Positions 13,401-26,721 of a DNA stretch of 64,000 nucleotides are shown here, in pieces. Made by a program: the position numbers and the translations under genes. Below the pieces are notes generated by a model that saw only the letters and a program-made list of their open reading frames with translations, ran no database searches and was not told the DNA's origin. The DNA comes from Mercurialis annua (lineage: Eukaryota > Streptophyta > Magnoliopsida > Malpighiales > Euphorbiaceae): positions 69,562,653 through 69,626,652 of the forward strand of contig NC_065572.1 in assembly GCF_937616625.2 (NCBI RefSeq), given 5' to 3'. Each line of letters opens with the position of its first letter. Within the stretch, counting starts at the first letter, position 1.

Positions 13401-14595
13401 TGAATGGAATAGAAGGTGTTCCAATGAATTATATGATTTTCAAGAATGATGCAATTTTTCTGGCTCTCTTGAAGAGTAAATTGGCCTGGGAAACAAAGAC
13501 AGTATTTCTTATCATTTGAAATATTTTTTTGAAATTTTATGCGGTAAATTGGACGCCCATGAGCATTGCTCAACGATGAAATGTTATTTGTTAACTATGA
13601 AATTCGATAATTTCTGTTTTGGCCCCAATAGAATTCCTATATTCTTGACGATTTGTTTCTGTTAGTAGCATTAATGATGTTTTTGTTGTGCAAGCAGAAG
13701 TTAAGGTGGAAGCACAGGATGCAGATGTGATCCAAAATGAAGACGAGAGTATAGTGCTGCCTGTGAAAAGAAAGAAAAAATCGAAAGAGAAAAGTGACAA
13801 AAAGAAGAAATCTAAAGGTATTCAAATGATATACTTTACTAGTTGTCTTAAATATATAATAATTTATTTGCATGAATTTCTTTTTATTTTGATATTTAAA
13901 ATTGGGTTTAAAATTGGGTTTTTTATTTTTATTTTTTTAAAATATATTCCTTCTTTTATTATTATTTACACGTTTTCGTTTCTTATATTCTGAGAAAAGC
14001 TATTTCACTGTTTTTTTTTGTTTCCGTTTCCATGCAACATAGGTCCAGACCTGGGTTATGGTTTTCTAAAAGGTTTTCATAATTATACAATGATGAAAAA
14101 GAGTGTGTTAAGTATTGTTAGCAAGAGCTAGTAAATCGTGATATAGCATTTTGTCTTAGTTACTAACTATTATGGATGGAATTTTTTAGGTTCACTATAA
14201 TATAGTTGCTAGGTGACTGTAGATAGTGTTGGTCTAAAGCTTTGTGAATGAGATGGAAGTTATTCTAATGAATTAAATGATTTTCAAGCTTTGGTCTATG
14301 AAATGTTCTCTATAAAATTCAAAATATTTTCCTCTTGGCCCCAACGCAATTCCTATATTCTTGCAAATTTGTTTGTGTTAGTAGCCTAAGCTACCAGGCT
14401 GCAATTGATGATGTTTTTGTTATGCAAGCAGAAGCTAAGGTGGAAGAACAGTATGCAGATGAGATTCAAAATGAAGATGAGAGTATAATGGCGCCCGTGA
14501 AAAGAAAGAAAAAATCGAAAGAAAAAGGGGACAAAACAAAGGCATCTAAAGAGAAGGACAGAAGCAAAAAGTTGAAATCTAGTGAAAAGAGCTGA
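10465..14595 (+). CDS. WD-repeat protein, WDR74/NSA1-type 60S ribosome-biogenesis factor
   Basis: Exons: 10465-10546, 10644-10756, 10861-10890, 10990-11105, 11199-11378, 11479-11542, 11623-11730, 12194-12347, 12429-12518, 12804-12859, 12999-13056, 13698-13817 and 14432-14595. All are GT-AG and in phase, giving 444 residues, or 404 if the 120-bp exon 12 is skipped. WD-type strands include AVGRRNGAIEVMNP, EINLWDLETSSKIWIAKS and SYLRLWDIKTRQLLSA. The order and the PPKNSLGIFTPTW segment fit WDR74 (yeast Nsa1), which acts in the nucleolus in early pre-60S maturation. The tail is rich in Lys and Glu, with nuclear-signal-like PVKRKKKSKEK occurring twice because the last exon is duplicated. Telo-boxes precede the gene. 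Family assignment is likely; function is inferred. Confidence 0.88.
13140..14545 (+). repeat. Tandem duplication covering intron 11 and the 3' exon of the WDR74-like gene
   Basis: Two diverged copies in direct order. Shared landmarks are AGCAAGAGCTAGTA at 13271 and about 14122, TATAGTTGCTAGGTG at about 13357 and 14201, and TTGGTCTAAAGCTTTGTGAA at about 13387 and 14231. The coding parts at 13698-13817 and from 14432 onward also align. Copy 1 ends its exon with a GT donor after TCTAAAG; copy 2 reads on into the terminal exon. Confidence 0.85.
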
Positions 14596-15719
14596 TAGTA
14601 GAAGATGAGGAGCAATGGAAGATTTTTGGAGTTTTGTGATTTTTTTGACAGCATAAGCTATCGAAGGAGCAGTTTTGTTATTCTCTTTCTTTTTCACAAA
14701 TTAACTTGAGATAATTTAATAGGTAACAGTAAAGCAGAGTGTTTTATCACTCCTGGATGTTGTAAACTATTTTATCCAAATACATGTTTCATGTTTGTAC
14801 GATTTATCAAATTATTTCATATACTAGTGTGAAATGAAGGAGCGTATGAGATCACTGAAAGCAAGCTTCACTCATACAATCAAATGCAAGTTCTTTCAAC
14901 AGTTTAACTGGAAAAAATAACATGAGTTGTCAATATTAAAATTGCACAAAAACAGGCAGCAAATGTAGCAATAAAGTTGCTGTATTGTGTATTTTAGTAT
15001 CATTCAGTTACGCAGATGACTCTTTCTCTTTTTTCTCTGATGATAGGTACCTGCGGAAAAGAACAGAATGTGCAATGTTTGTATCAGAGCTTATTTATTT
15101 CATCAGCTTAACTGATCAATTGCCACTAGCTGACAGCTAGTTATAGATAGCAATAAGCACTAATGATTAAAAAATGCTTCAAGAAATTATACAAGTTCTC
15201 GAATATTGGCTTAGAAAATAGTAAATTGCAGAATCTTTCAATTTTAGTGGCACGGCAAGAAACATAACAGCAATTGGCTAAACACTCTTTCAAGTTCATA
15301 AAGTCATAATATATTGCAAATTTGCACAGTATACAAGTCACTAGTCCTAACAATGAATTACATATAGAAAAGGAAAATGAGAGGAACATTTTAAATGCAG
15401 AAAATTAGAACGAAGTATTTTGTCTAATGATACTTGACATTGACAATACATAGTACTGACCTAATTCTAGGGGCTTCACTTTGAAAAAGCAACAACAATA
15501 CTGCATTTGTGTTTAATTTACTGGACGACATTTGATTCATGTTATTTGTTTCAATAATCAATATATTACATCTCATTTAAATACGCATAACATCAAATGG
15601 CAAAATATACAATTTTCCAATCACTAAAAGTGAGGCAATATCTATGAGGGGTCGGTCATCTTCTGAGGAGGAATAGAGAAGATCTAGCACTTGTAAGATT
15701 ATGAATGCACTTGAAGAGA
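14596..15719. other. Convergent intergenic region between the WDR74-like and MPC1 genes
   Basis: Contains the 3' UTRs of the two convergent genes. The rest is AT-rich with no coding or repeat structure that I recognise. Confidence 0.5.
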
Positions 15720-16338
15720 TTACGAAGAAATGCTACAAGACATTACTATAATTTTTTTTTTCAATTCTATTCCAAAGAAAACCCGAGACCGTAAATGACA
15801 TGGAAAGACACTTACCCCTGAGCCTTTACCCAACGGGACATATTATAGAGTTGCACACTCTCATTCGAAGCATGACACGCTAGAAGTAGATAGTTACGAG
15901 GTTGTACCATCCATGCAAACCTCATGAACAATGCTGAATAAATACACATAGCTGCAGCACCAAAATGAAAAAAAAAAAACATTAGAATTTTTAGATTATT
16001 ACAGTCCTTACTCTACGGATTAACTAAATAGCAAAAATAGTTCATGTTCCCTTCCAACCAAAACTTCTATACCTCCAGTCATATTTCCAGAAATCATTTC
16101 TGGGGGCTTTTTCATGTCGACCAATCCCTGTTAAATGCACCAGACACAATCACAAAGAGTTCAAAATAGAAGCTAAAACAGTATATGATAAACTATGAAG
16201 GGATATTTCCACATAATATAAAGAATATGTAGTAGTGAAACGTACAGCAACGACAAATCCCCAGTTGGCAACAGGTCCCCAAAAATGAGTGGTTTTAGGA
16301 CCAACTGGACTGTTTAAGAATGCTTTAAACGCAGTCAT
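15720..16338 (-). CDS. MPC1: Mitochondrial pyruvate carrier 1 (MPC1)
   Basis: Coding exons 16338-16246, 16127-16073, 15951-15816 and a tiny last exon 15732-15720 give 98 residues. If the final 83-bp intron is retained, the frame stops at 15812-15814 after 95 residues, so the two products differ only at the last few residues. Recognition is direct: [54 protein letters not shown] and [18 protein letters not shown] are MPC1 signatures. MPC1 pairs with MPC2-type subunits in the inner mitochondrial membrane to import pyruvate into the matrix; two to three short hydrophobic helices are visible. An acceptor at 16348 just before the ATG and a donor at 17083 indicate a 5' UTR intron of about 735 bp. 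Confidence 0.93.
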
Positions 16339-16347
16339 ATTGAGTAC

Positions 16348-17083
16348 CTGCATAATAGTGACAAACCAAGAATAAGTCAGAATCCTCAAAAACACATAGG
16401 TTATGTTTGGTTCATGGAATATGTTCGGAATAAAATAGCTATTCCGTCCAGAATAGTTATTCCTTGATTTGGTTAATATAATAGTAACTCAATGGAATTG
16501 TTATTCCATGATTTTGTGGAATAACTACTCTTCTTAAAAATTAAAGAATAGCTATTCTATAGCTATTTTATTTGATGCTATTCCATTCCTTGAACCAAAC
16601 ACAGCCATAGATGAACTTCAAACAGAGGTTCAATTCTAGTACATCACTGATTAACTGCAGAATGATAATAATTTTATATGAAAATGATTGTTAGACAATC
16701 TAAAAAACACAATTCAAATCTAATTCTATGCAGTTCCCTAGAATTCAATTTTTCAATCTTCAAAAACTTGATACGATTTTGCAGCAATCAATTCAGATGA
16801 TTTTTATTCAAAACAAAGTCAACTATAGAGAAAAAAAGTCAAAATCCCTCGATTAAACCAATTTTTTAAATTAATTAACTCTAAGAATTAGAATTTAACT
16901 GATGAGACTTCACCAAAACTCTGTTAAATTTTGGCCACAGAATATATGACATAATGTACAAAACATCTACTAATCATACATATAATGACGATTTTCGCTC
17001 CTACATATATACACACACACGCGCGCGAACAAAAAATTTATATGTAGAAGTGAACGGACAGTGAGAGATAAAAATAGATTTAC
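16348..17083 (-). other. 5' UTR intron of MPC1
   Basis: On the minus strand the donor is CCAGTCAG|GTAAAT (exon ends at 17084) and the acceptor is ATTATGCAG|GTACTCAAT, nine bases before the ATG. The upstream non-coding exon probably starts near 17200-17260. The intron contains a MITE and a CA/CG dinucleotide tract near 17011-17028. Confidence 0.65.
16400..16605. mobile_element. MITE (206 bp) inside the MPC1 5' UTR intron
   Basis: The ends GTTATGTTTGGTTCATGGAA and TTCCTTGAACCAAACACAGC are inverted with few mismatches. CATAG flanks it at 16395-16399 and 16606-16610, a possible 5-bp target duplication. The interior repeats AATAGCTATTCC-like palindromes. Confidence 0.75.
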
Positions 17084-18045
17084 CTGACTGGAGATCGCCG
17101 GATAAGTTGGAGATGACGGTGGTGGACTCAGTCGGAGCTTCGGCGAGGTCGGGTGTTTAAGGATTTGTTTTTTTTTTATTCAGTTGCAGAGAGAATGAGG
17201 AAGAAATGTTTTTGGAATCCTTGATTCAGTGCGGTAGAGTTCAGGGTGGAAGGTAGTGTTGACTAATAAAATTAAGACATGTTGCAATATAAAAATATCT
17301 GCTAATGGATAAAATTCATTTTCATCCCCTGACCTTGGTACAAAAAGATTAAAAAAGTCAAACTTACAACTTTTTAACAAAACGACCCAAAATTTGTTAT
17401 TGTTTAGCATATTGAGTACTTGTGAATAATTATTTTCACATCTACTTTTTTTGTAATATAAATTCAACCATAATATAAATTTATCTTATATCTCTCATTA
17501 CCGTCAAGATTAATTATTTTTCCCGATAATTGCATCTACTCGATCACATTACTGCCAGACAGTAATATACTATCCAACTTTTTGAGTACCAAAATTAAAA
17601 GTTATTTATTTTGTAGAAATTCTAACTTACATATTATGAAATTCCAATCGAATAATTATATATCCAAAATTTAGATACACTATTTTATCTTATTTATTAT
17701 CCTTGATCCGGAAGTTTCCTTTTTAAAATGTCAATTAACCTTTATTCATCATTTTCATTTTCAAAAGTCAATGATATATGTAAATGAATTTTTTTGTTTG
17801 AAAGTAACACAAATGAAATTGATTTTTTTTTCTTCTAAAGAATGATTCAGTTATAAATGAAACATGAACAAAAATTAACAATTTTCTTGTAAGGTTAAAT
17901 ATGCAATTCCAATATTTAATTCTCTTTTTATTTTATTTTATGATCTTGATATAGCACAGACTACTTTTTTTTGTCAAATGTTTGTTTTTTCTTTTCATTA
18001 AAAAAAAAATTAACAAACGGTTTTTTAGAAGTTACAGTTACTGAT
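17084..18045. other. Divergent promoter region between MPC1 and beta-glucosidase A
   Basis: Holds the MPC1 5' UTR exon (near 17084-17260) and then AT-rich promoter sequence of both divergent genes. No other coding or repeat structure recognised. Confidence 0.45.
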
Positions 18046-18103
18046 TGACCAATTTAGTGGTAAATGCTTAAAAAAAGGTAATTATATTGGCTTCATGTTC
18101 GCA
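18046..18103 (+). promoter_or_regulatory. Promoter block shared by both beta-glucosidase genes (copy A)
   Basis: TTGACCAATTTAGTGGTAAA followed by GCTTAAAAAAAGG and GGCTTCATGTTCGCA matches the block at 23004-23057, although the sequence around it has diverged. TTGACC fits the WRKY W-box core. The block ends about 80 bases before the start codon. Confidence 0.6.
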
Positions 18104-18183
18104 GATCTCTAAGGAAATCAACACTTAAATGTAATTATAATGTCCTTACAAAAATGCATGGTTTAAACAAATTAATATTCAAA

Positions 18184-21512
<3,329 letters not shown>

Positions 21513-23003
21513 ATCTCATGTCTAATAAGGAGTCTAGGCCAAGGTTTTTGTTGATCTGTAGATGCAAGTGAGTTTAAGAAACTAGGTGGGACTCATTTCG
21601 TTTTAACCTAGTCGAGTTCGAGCTACTTAAAGAAGAAATCACGTTAAATTTTATCGATTTTATTTATTAATTTTACATTAAGATAGTGTTTAGCTCAATA
21701 CTAGTATGTAATTCGATAAATTTTTATTTGAAATTCATTTGGAAATGAATTCTTGTATTTGATATCATAAATATTAAATAAGAAATTCATTTTAAAAGAA
21801 ATGGATATCTGTTTTAGTCTTTTATAAATGCCCATTTAAGCCTATCATAGGCCCTGTTGATATCTGACTTCAAAGCCATTTGTTTAATATTTTTGGACTT
21901 TTGATGTTGGAAACTATGCCAAAATTTCATGTTTCAAAAGCACATTCTCTGATATGACTCTTCCCTTAACAAATGCATTCTGAGTACGATGTATAATTTT
22001 TCTCACTTAATTATTTGATTTTATTTATTTCATCTTGAAAATAATTATAATTCATTTATTGGTGTTAAATAGAAAAAGTAACATTTACTCCTAAAATATC
22101 AAAATAACGAAACATATTTCGGTAGATTCACTCCACCGTGTTATTTATGGACTTAACCAATTATTTTAAAATACATTGTTAAATGATGGCATCAATAAAA
22201 TTTTGTTTGCTAATATTTTGAACATTTAATAATGTGTTTTGAAATGATTGAATAATTGTAGAAAGCCCCATGCTTGTTATGGAAATTATATCATCAAATC
22301 CTGTTTCACTTATGGCAAACTAAAAACAAATCATCAAGTTAAAAATTATATATATCTTGTAAATAAAATTAATTTGAATAAGTAAAAGATATTATACACT
22401 TCGAGTTTCAAGTTTAGAGTTTGAGCTCTAGTATCTTCTTTCTCGGTTCAAAGTTCATGCTATATGTTTTGTAGAACTTTTTTTTTGATGAAAAATATGT
22501 TTTGTAGAACTTAATTAGACTTGCATATACCGTTACTCTTGGAACAAGATTAAAACTATTAAAAAAACATAATATATCTAAAAAATATGAAATCAATTAG
22601 AATATAAACATGTTAATAATTACGCAATTTGTTAATCCTATATGCGAAGCCAAACTAAAAGGCAGAAGTCGTGTCTCTAGCTATCTATCGGTCGTCAATT
22701 GTCTTTAATCTCTTATGATATCTATTCTTTAATCATCTCATTCCAATTTTTTTTTTCTAGTTATTGTCCATTTTTCTATTAATTCTCCCGTCCTACCCTT
22801 TCATTTTACGCCTCCTCCATATGGATATGGCTTCTAGATTAAATATTTCATTAACATTTATTATTATAAGTCATTAGAAAATTCTATGACATATACATCT
22901 CATCATGAAAGTGGATGATGTGGCAATACTATTTTGATGAGAGAAAACATGAAAACCACAACATATTACAAATCAGGAAACTGTAGAATTAACAGACAAA
23001 CTT
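21513..23003. other. Intergenic region between the two beta-glucosidases
   Basis: Contains the 3' UTR of copy A and the distal promoter of copy B. No other gene or clear element is seen. Confidence 0.5.
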
Positions 23004-23057
23004 TGACCAATTTAACGGTAAATGCTTAAAAAACGGTATTATTAGCTTCATGTTCGC
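23004..23057 (+). promoter_or_regulatory. Promoter block shared by both beta-glucosidase genes (copy B)
   Basis: TTGACCAATTTAACGGTAAA, GCTTAAAAAACGG and TAGCTTCATGTTCGCA correspond to the block at 18046-18103. It ends about 110 bases before the start codon and includes the same TTGACC W-box-like core. Confidence 0.6.
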
Positions 23058-23166
23058 ATTTCATTACAGAAAACTAACATAACGGTCATAAAAATAATAT
23101 ATATTATTTCATGCAAATATAGGTTATCAAAATATTATCTTTTAATTTCTTGAGGAACGAGTCATC

Positions 23167-26100
23167 ATGGCTTTTCAGGGTTCAGTTGCACTGAACCTTC
23201 TTTGCATATCTGCTCTTGCAATTCTAGCATGCTTCTCTATCCCCACTCATGGTAATTATTTATGTTAATTTCTTATGAAAAAATTACACTACAATTTTTT
23301 TTAACATATGAAATATCTAATTTACATCAAGTTAAATTATTTTAAGTTGCCTTTTTATACTAATTGCAGCAATTATGTCAAGTAAGATCACTAGATCAGA
23401 CTTTCCAAAAGATTTTCTCTTTGGAGCTTCAACTTCTGCCTTGCAGGTACGTACTTATATAAAAATGCATTACTATTAGTAAATAAATGAATAATATAGT
23501 TTTACATAATTTTAACGAAAAAACTCAAATATATCCGATTTGAGATAAGAAATTTATTTTCATTATGTGCACATTCCTTTTTTTGTCATAGATTGAAGGA
23601 TCCTCAACAAGTGATGGAAAAGGAGAAAGTATTTGGGACTACTATTCAGAAAATAAAAAAGGTGCTCACTCGGTTGATTATTAATTGAACAAAGGGCTAT
23701 CCCGATTTTTGAACTTATATGTCAAGAACAATTAACTCATACTCAATCATTTTGATTGATTAAGAACAATACTCTATATTTTTAAATCAATTAAGTATAA
23801 AAATTGTATAAAATAAACAAATTCAGTGATCGGAATGATCCTATATTTTCATTATTACCTGAAAATAGAAAATATTATCTTTAATTGACTAAAATGGATA
23901 AGTGCGAGTTAATTGATATTAATGTACAAGTTAAGGTACCGTGGTGACTTCTTGTTCATTCTTTATTTATCCATATTTAACATTTTTTTCATTTCTGACT
24001 CTGGGCTAATAGATAATTAGAAATATTAAATTCTAATCATTTTATTGGTTTTTCTTGCAGTTAAAGTAATTGATGATAGCAATATAACAACTTCCATAGA
24101 TTCTTACAGACGGTACAGGGTGAGTAAAATGCTGACAATTTTTTTTATCTAATATAAATTAGTTAACCAAACAATATGCATTTCTCTAATTGGATTATAT
24201 TTCCAGGAAGATTTAATACATCTAAAGAACCTTGGTGTAAGTGCTTTCAGATTTTCCATTGCTTGGACCAGGATAATTCCAGGTGCATTTTTCGGCTTAA
24301 TTATTATTTTCATCCAACGCTAAAATTTTAGGATAAGTCCGAAAAAAAAAATTATGTTTGTTTTTTTACTAATATATGCAGACGGATCTTTGAAAAATGG
24401 GGTAAACCAGCAAGGAATCGATCATTACAACTTGATCATCAATACATTAATCGAATATGGTAAACAGATATATATTTTTTTATATAAAATTTGGTTATTG
24501 ACACATATTTGTACATGTTAATTAATGATATTTTTTGTAAATTATTCAATTAGGTATCAAACCTGTTGTGACTCTGTATCACTTCGATTATCCCGATGCC
24601 TTGGAAAGGAAGTATGGTGCCTTCTTAAGCCGATCAATTGTGTAAGTACTATTACTATATATCTACTATAAAAGACATGTCAATTATGACTGCGAAATTT
24701 GTGACGGAATGAAATTTTTAATGGAATTGTGTTAGAAAGTGTTGCCGCAAAATTGTATGATGACAATTTCGTCATAAATTTGGCAGTCACAAATTGACAG
24801 TGTTTTTTTTTATAAATTTCTACGTAAATTCATGTTTCAAAAATGAATTTTATTTTGTTTGAGCGTTTTCGTTTTTCGTTTATGTTTTCATTTTGTTGCT
24901 ATTTTCGTTTTGTAAAGAGTACTGGTAGATTGAATGTTTGGTTGTTTTTTCGAAATTTCAGCGACGATTTTAGGGACTATACTGAAGTATGTTTTAAGGC
25001 ATTTGGAGACAGAGTAAAAACCTGGATTACAATAAACGAGCCATATGTGATATCAGCAATTGGGTATGATTTGGGACAAGCCCCGCCAGTGAGGTGCTCC
25101 GACAGGAAAATGTGTACTGCCGGAAATTCATCTACAGAGCCTTACATTGTCACCCATAACCTCATGCTCTCTCATGCGGCCATCGTCAAGCTTTACAGGG
25201 AGAAGTTTCAGCCAACACAAAAGGGAGAAATCGGAATGTCCCTCGTCGGACAGTATTACGAGCCTTATACTAACTCAACCGAAGACATAGCTGCACAAAA
25301 AAGAGCCCTCGACTTCGGAATTGGATGGTTAGAAATATAAATCCCCTTATGTTCCACAGAAACTTCTCCAGTCTTACATTTCACGTCAATAACTGAGTTT
25401 ACTTGCTGTATACGTTAGGTTTATGGAGCCATTAGTCTATGGAGATTATCCAAGCAGCATGAAGAAATTGGTAAAAGAAAGGCTCCCAACTTTCACTGAA
25501 GAAGAGAAGAAATCATTGATTGGAGCATTTGATTTTATTGGCGTAAACTATTATTCATCACTTTTTGCCAGAAACATCCCAATCAATTTAAATGCTACAC
25601 CTATCAGCTACACTGATGATCAATTTGCATTCACCACAGGTATAAATTAATAAAATTAGGATTTCATTTCCTTAATTATTACTCCATTATACCGCTATTA
25701 ACGGGGATTTCTTGTGACTGAAGCTACCGGCAAAGATGGGAAATTGATCGGCAGAAAGGTAGAAATTACATAGATAATCTGTAATATCAATCCGTGCTAT
25801 TTGTTTCATTCATATTGATGATTTTCGGTTTTTCTTTATGTTTATGTTAGTACGACGGAATTTCATCGATTTATTATTACCCAGAAGGATTACAGAAAGT
25901 ATTGGAGTACCTCAATGCGACATACAAAAGCCCTAAAATCTACATCACGGAGAATGGTTAGTTCAATTTTACGGTTTAGGGCTTAGGTTTTTTTTCCCTT
26001 AAATTTTAAAATTTACTAATCTAATCTAATGATATTCATGCAGGAGTAACCGAAATGAGAAATGACAGTCTAGACCTAATTGAAGAAGTTGATGATCCAC

Positions 26101-26418
26101 ATCGGATCTTGTATATAAGAGGGCATATACATCATGTGAATAATGCACTTAGGTAAGGCCATTTCTAATTTAAAGATTAAATCTCTCATTTAAATTGACT
26201 AAACTATAGCAATGACATTGTAATTCATGTTTGGAATTTTCAGAAATGGGGTGAATGTAAAAGGATACTTCTACTGGAGTCTGTTCGATTCCTTTGAATT
26301 TTATTCAGGCTACACAACAAGATTCGGTCTCTATTATATCGATTACAAGGACGATCTTAAGCGTATCCCCAAATCATCAGCCATCTGGTATCGTAATTTC
26401 TTACGACAACGCAGCTAG
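23167..26418 (+). CDS. Beta-glucosidase, glycoside hydrolase family 1 (copy B, BGLU11-like)
   Basis: Thirteen exons: 23167-23251, 23370-23446, 23592-23661, 24061-24119, 24207-24282, 24382-24459, 24554-24641, 24962-25327, 25419-25639, 25724-25758, 25851-25956, 26044-26152 and 26244-26418, giving 514 residues. Several exon lengths equal those of copy A (70, 59, 76, 78, 88, 221, 35, 106 and 109 bp), so the two are tandem duplicates. Exon 8 is 366 bp, the sum of copy A exons 8 and 9 (250 and 116 bp): one intron is absent. A signal peptide is visible (about 1-28). Acid/base Glu204 (TINEP) and nucleophile Glu419 (ITENG) are intact. The usual Trp after the glycone-binding Glu is Phe here (SFEF, Glu475-Phe476), which may alter sugar preference. 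The two proteins also differ in the loop after GVTE. Confidence 0.93.
24677..24799. mobile_element. Small hairpin element in intron 7 of beta-glucosidase B
   Basis: TGACTGCGAAATTTGTGACG near 24688 is inverted relative to CGTCATAAATTTGGCAGTCA near 24770-24789. This is a short MITE-like foldback of about 120 bp with no evident target duplication. Confidence 0.5.
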
Positions 26419-26721
26419 TTATCGAGTTCCAAAAAATGAAGCCCCATTGAGTTCGAATAGAGTTACATAGATAGAAATTCTTTCAATTTGTTGTATCTGA
26501 TTTATTTTATGTAAATTCATTTGATTCAATTAATTATAATTTTTGATCAAGATAAAAGTTCAGTTGCATTCAATTATTTGATGTGTGAGAAATCTGTACT
26601 AAGAACAAATATGCTATACATGAAATGGTTCAATGTACAATCTAGAGCTATACAAAAACAAGTACAGAATGTCTTACAAATTGTATGCACATAACAGTGT
26701 GTATTTTTACATTTGATTGGC
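26419..26721. other. Short convergent intergenic region
   Basis: About 300 bp holding the 3' UTRs of beta-glucosidase B (+) and the O-fucosyltransferase gene (-). Nothing else is seen. Confidence 0.5.

Noticed and set aside
12980..14600. A second gene downstream of the WD-repeat gene
   Set aside because: The Lys-rich frames near 13.7 and 14.45 kb are the duplicated terminal exon of the same gene, with matching phase.
25423..25650. A separate small gene at a beta-glucosidase exon
   Set aside because: It is exon 9 of beta-glucosidase B read into the following intron.
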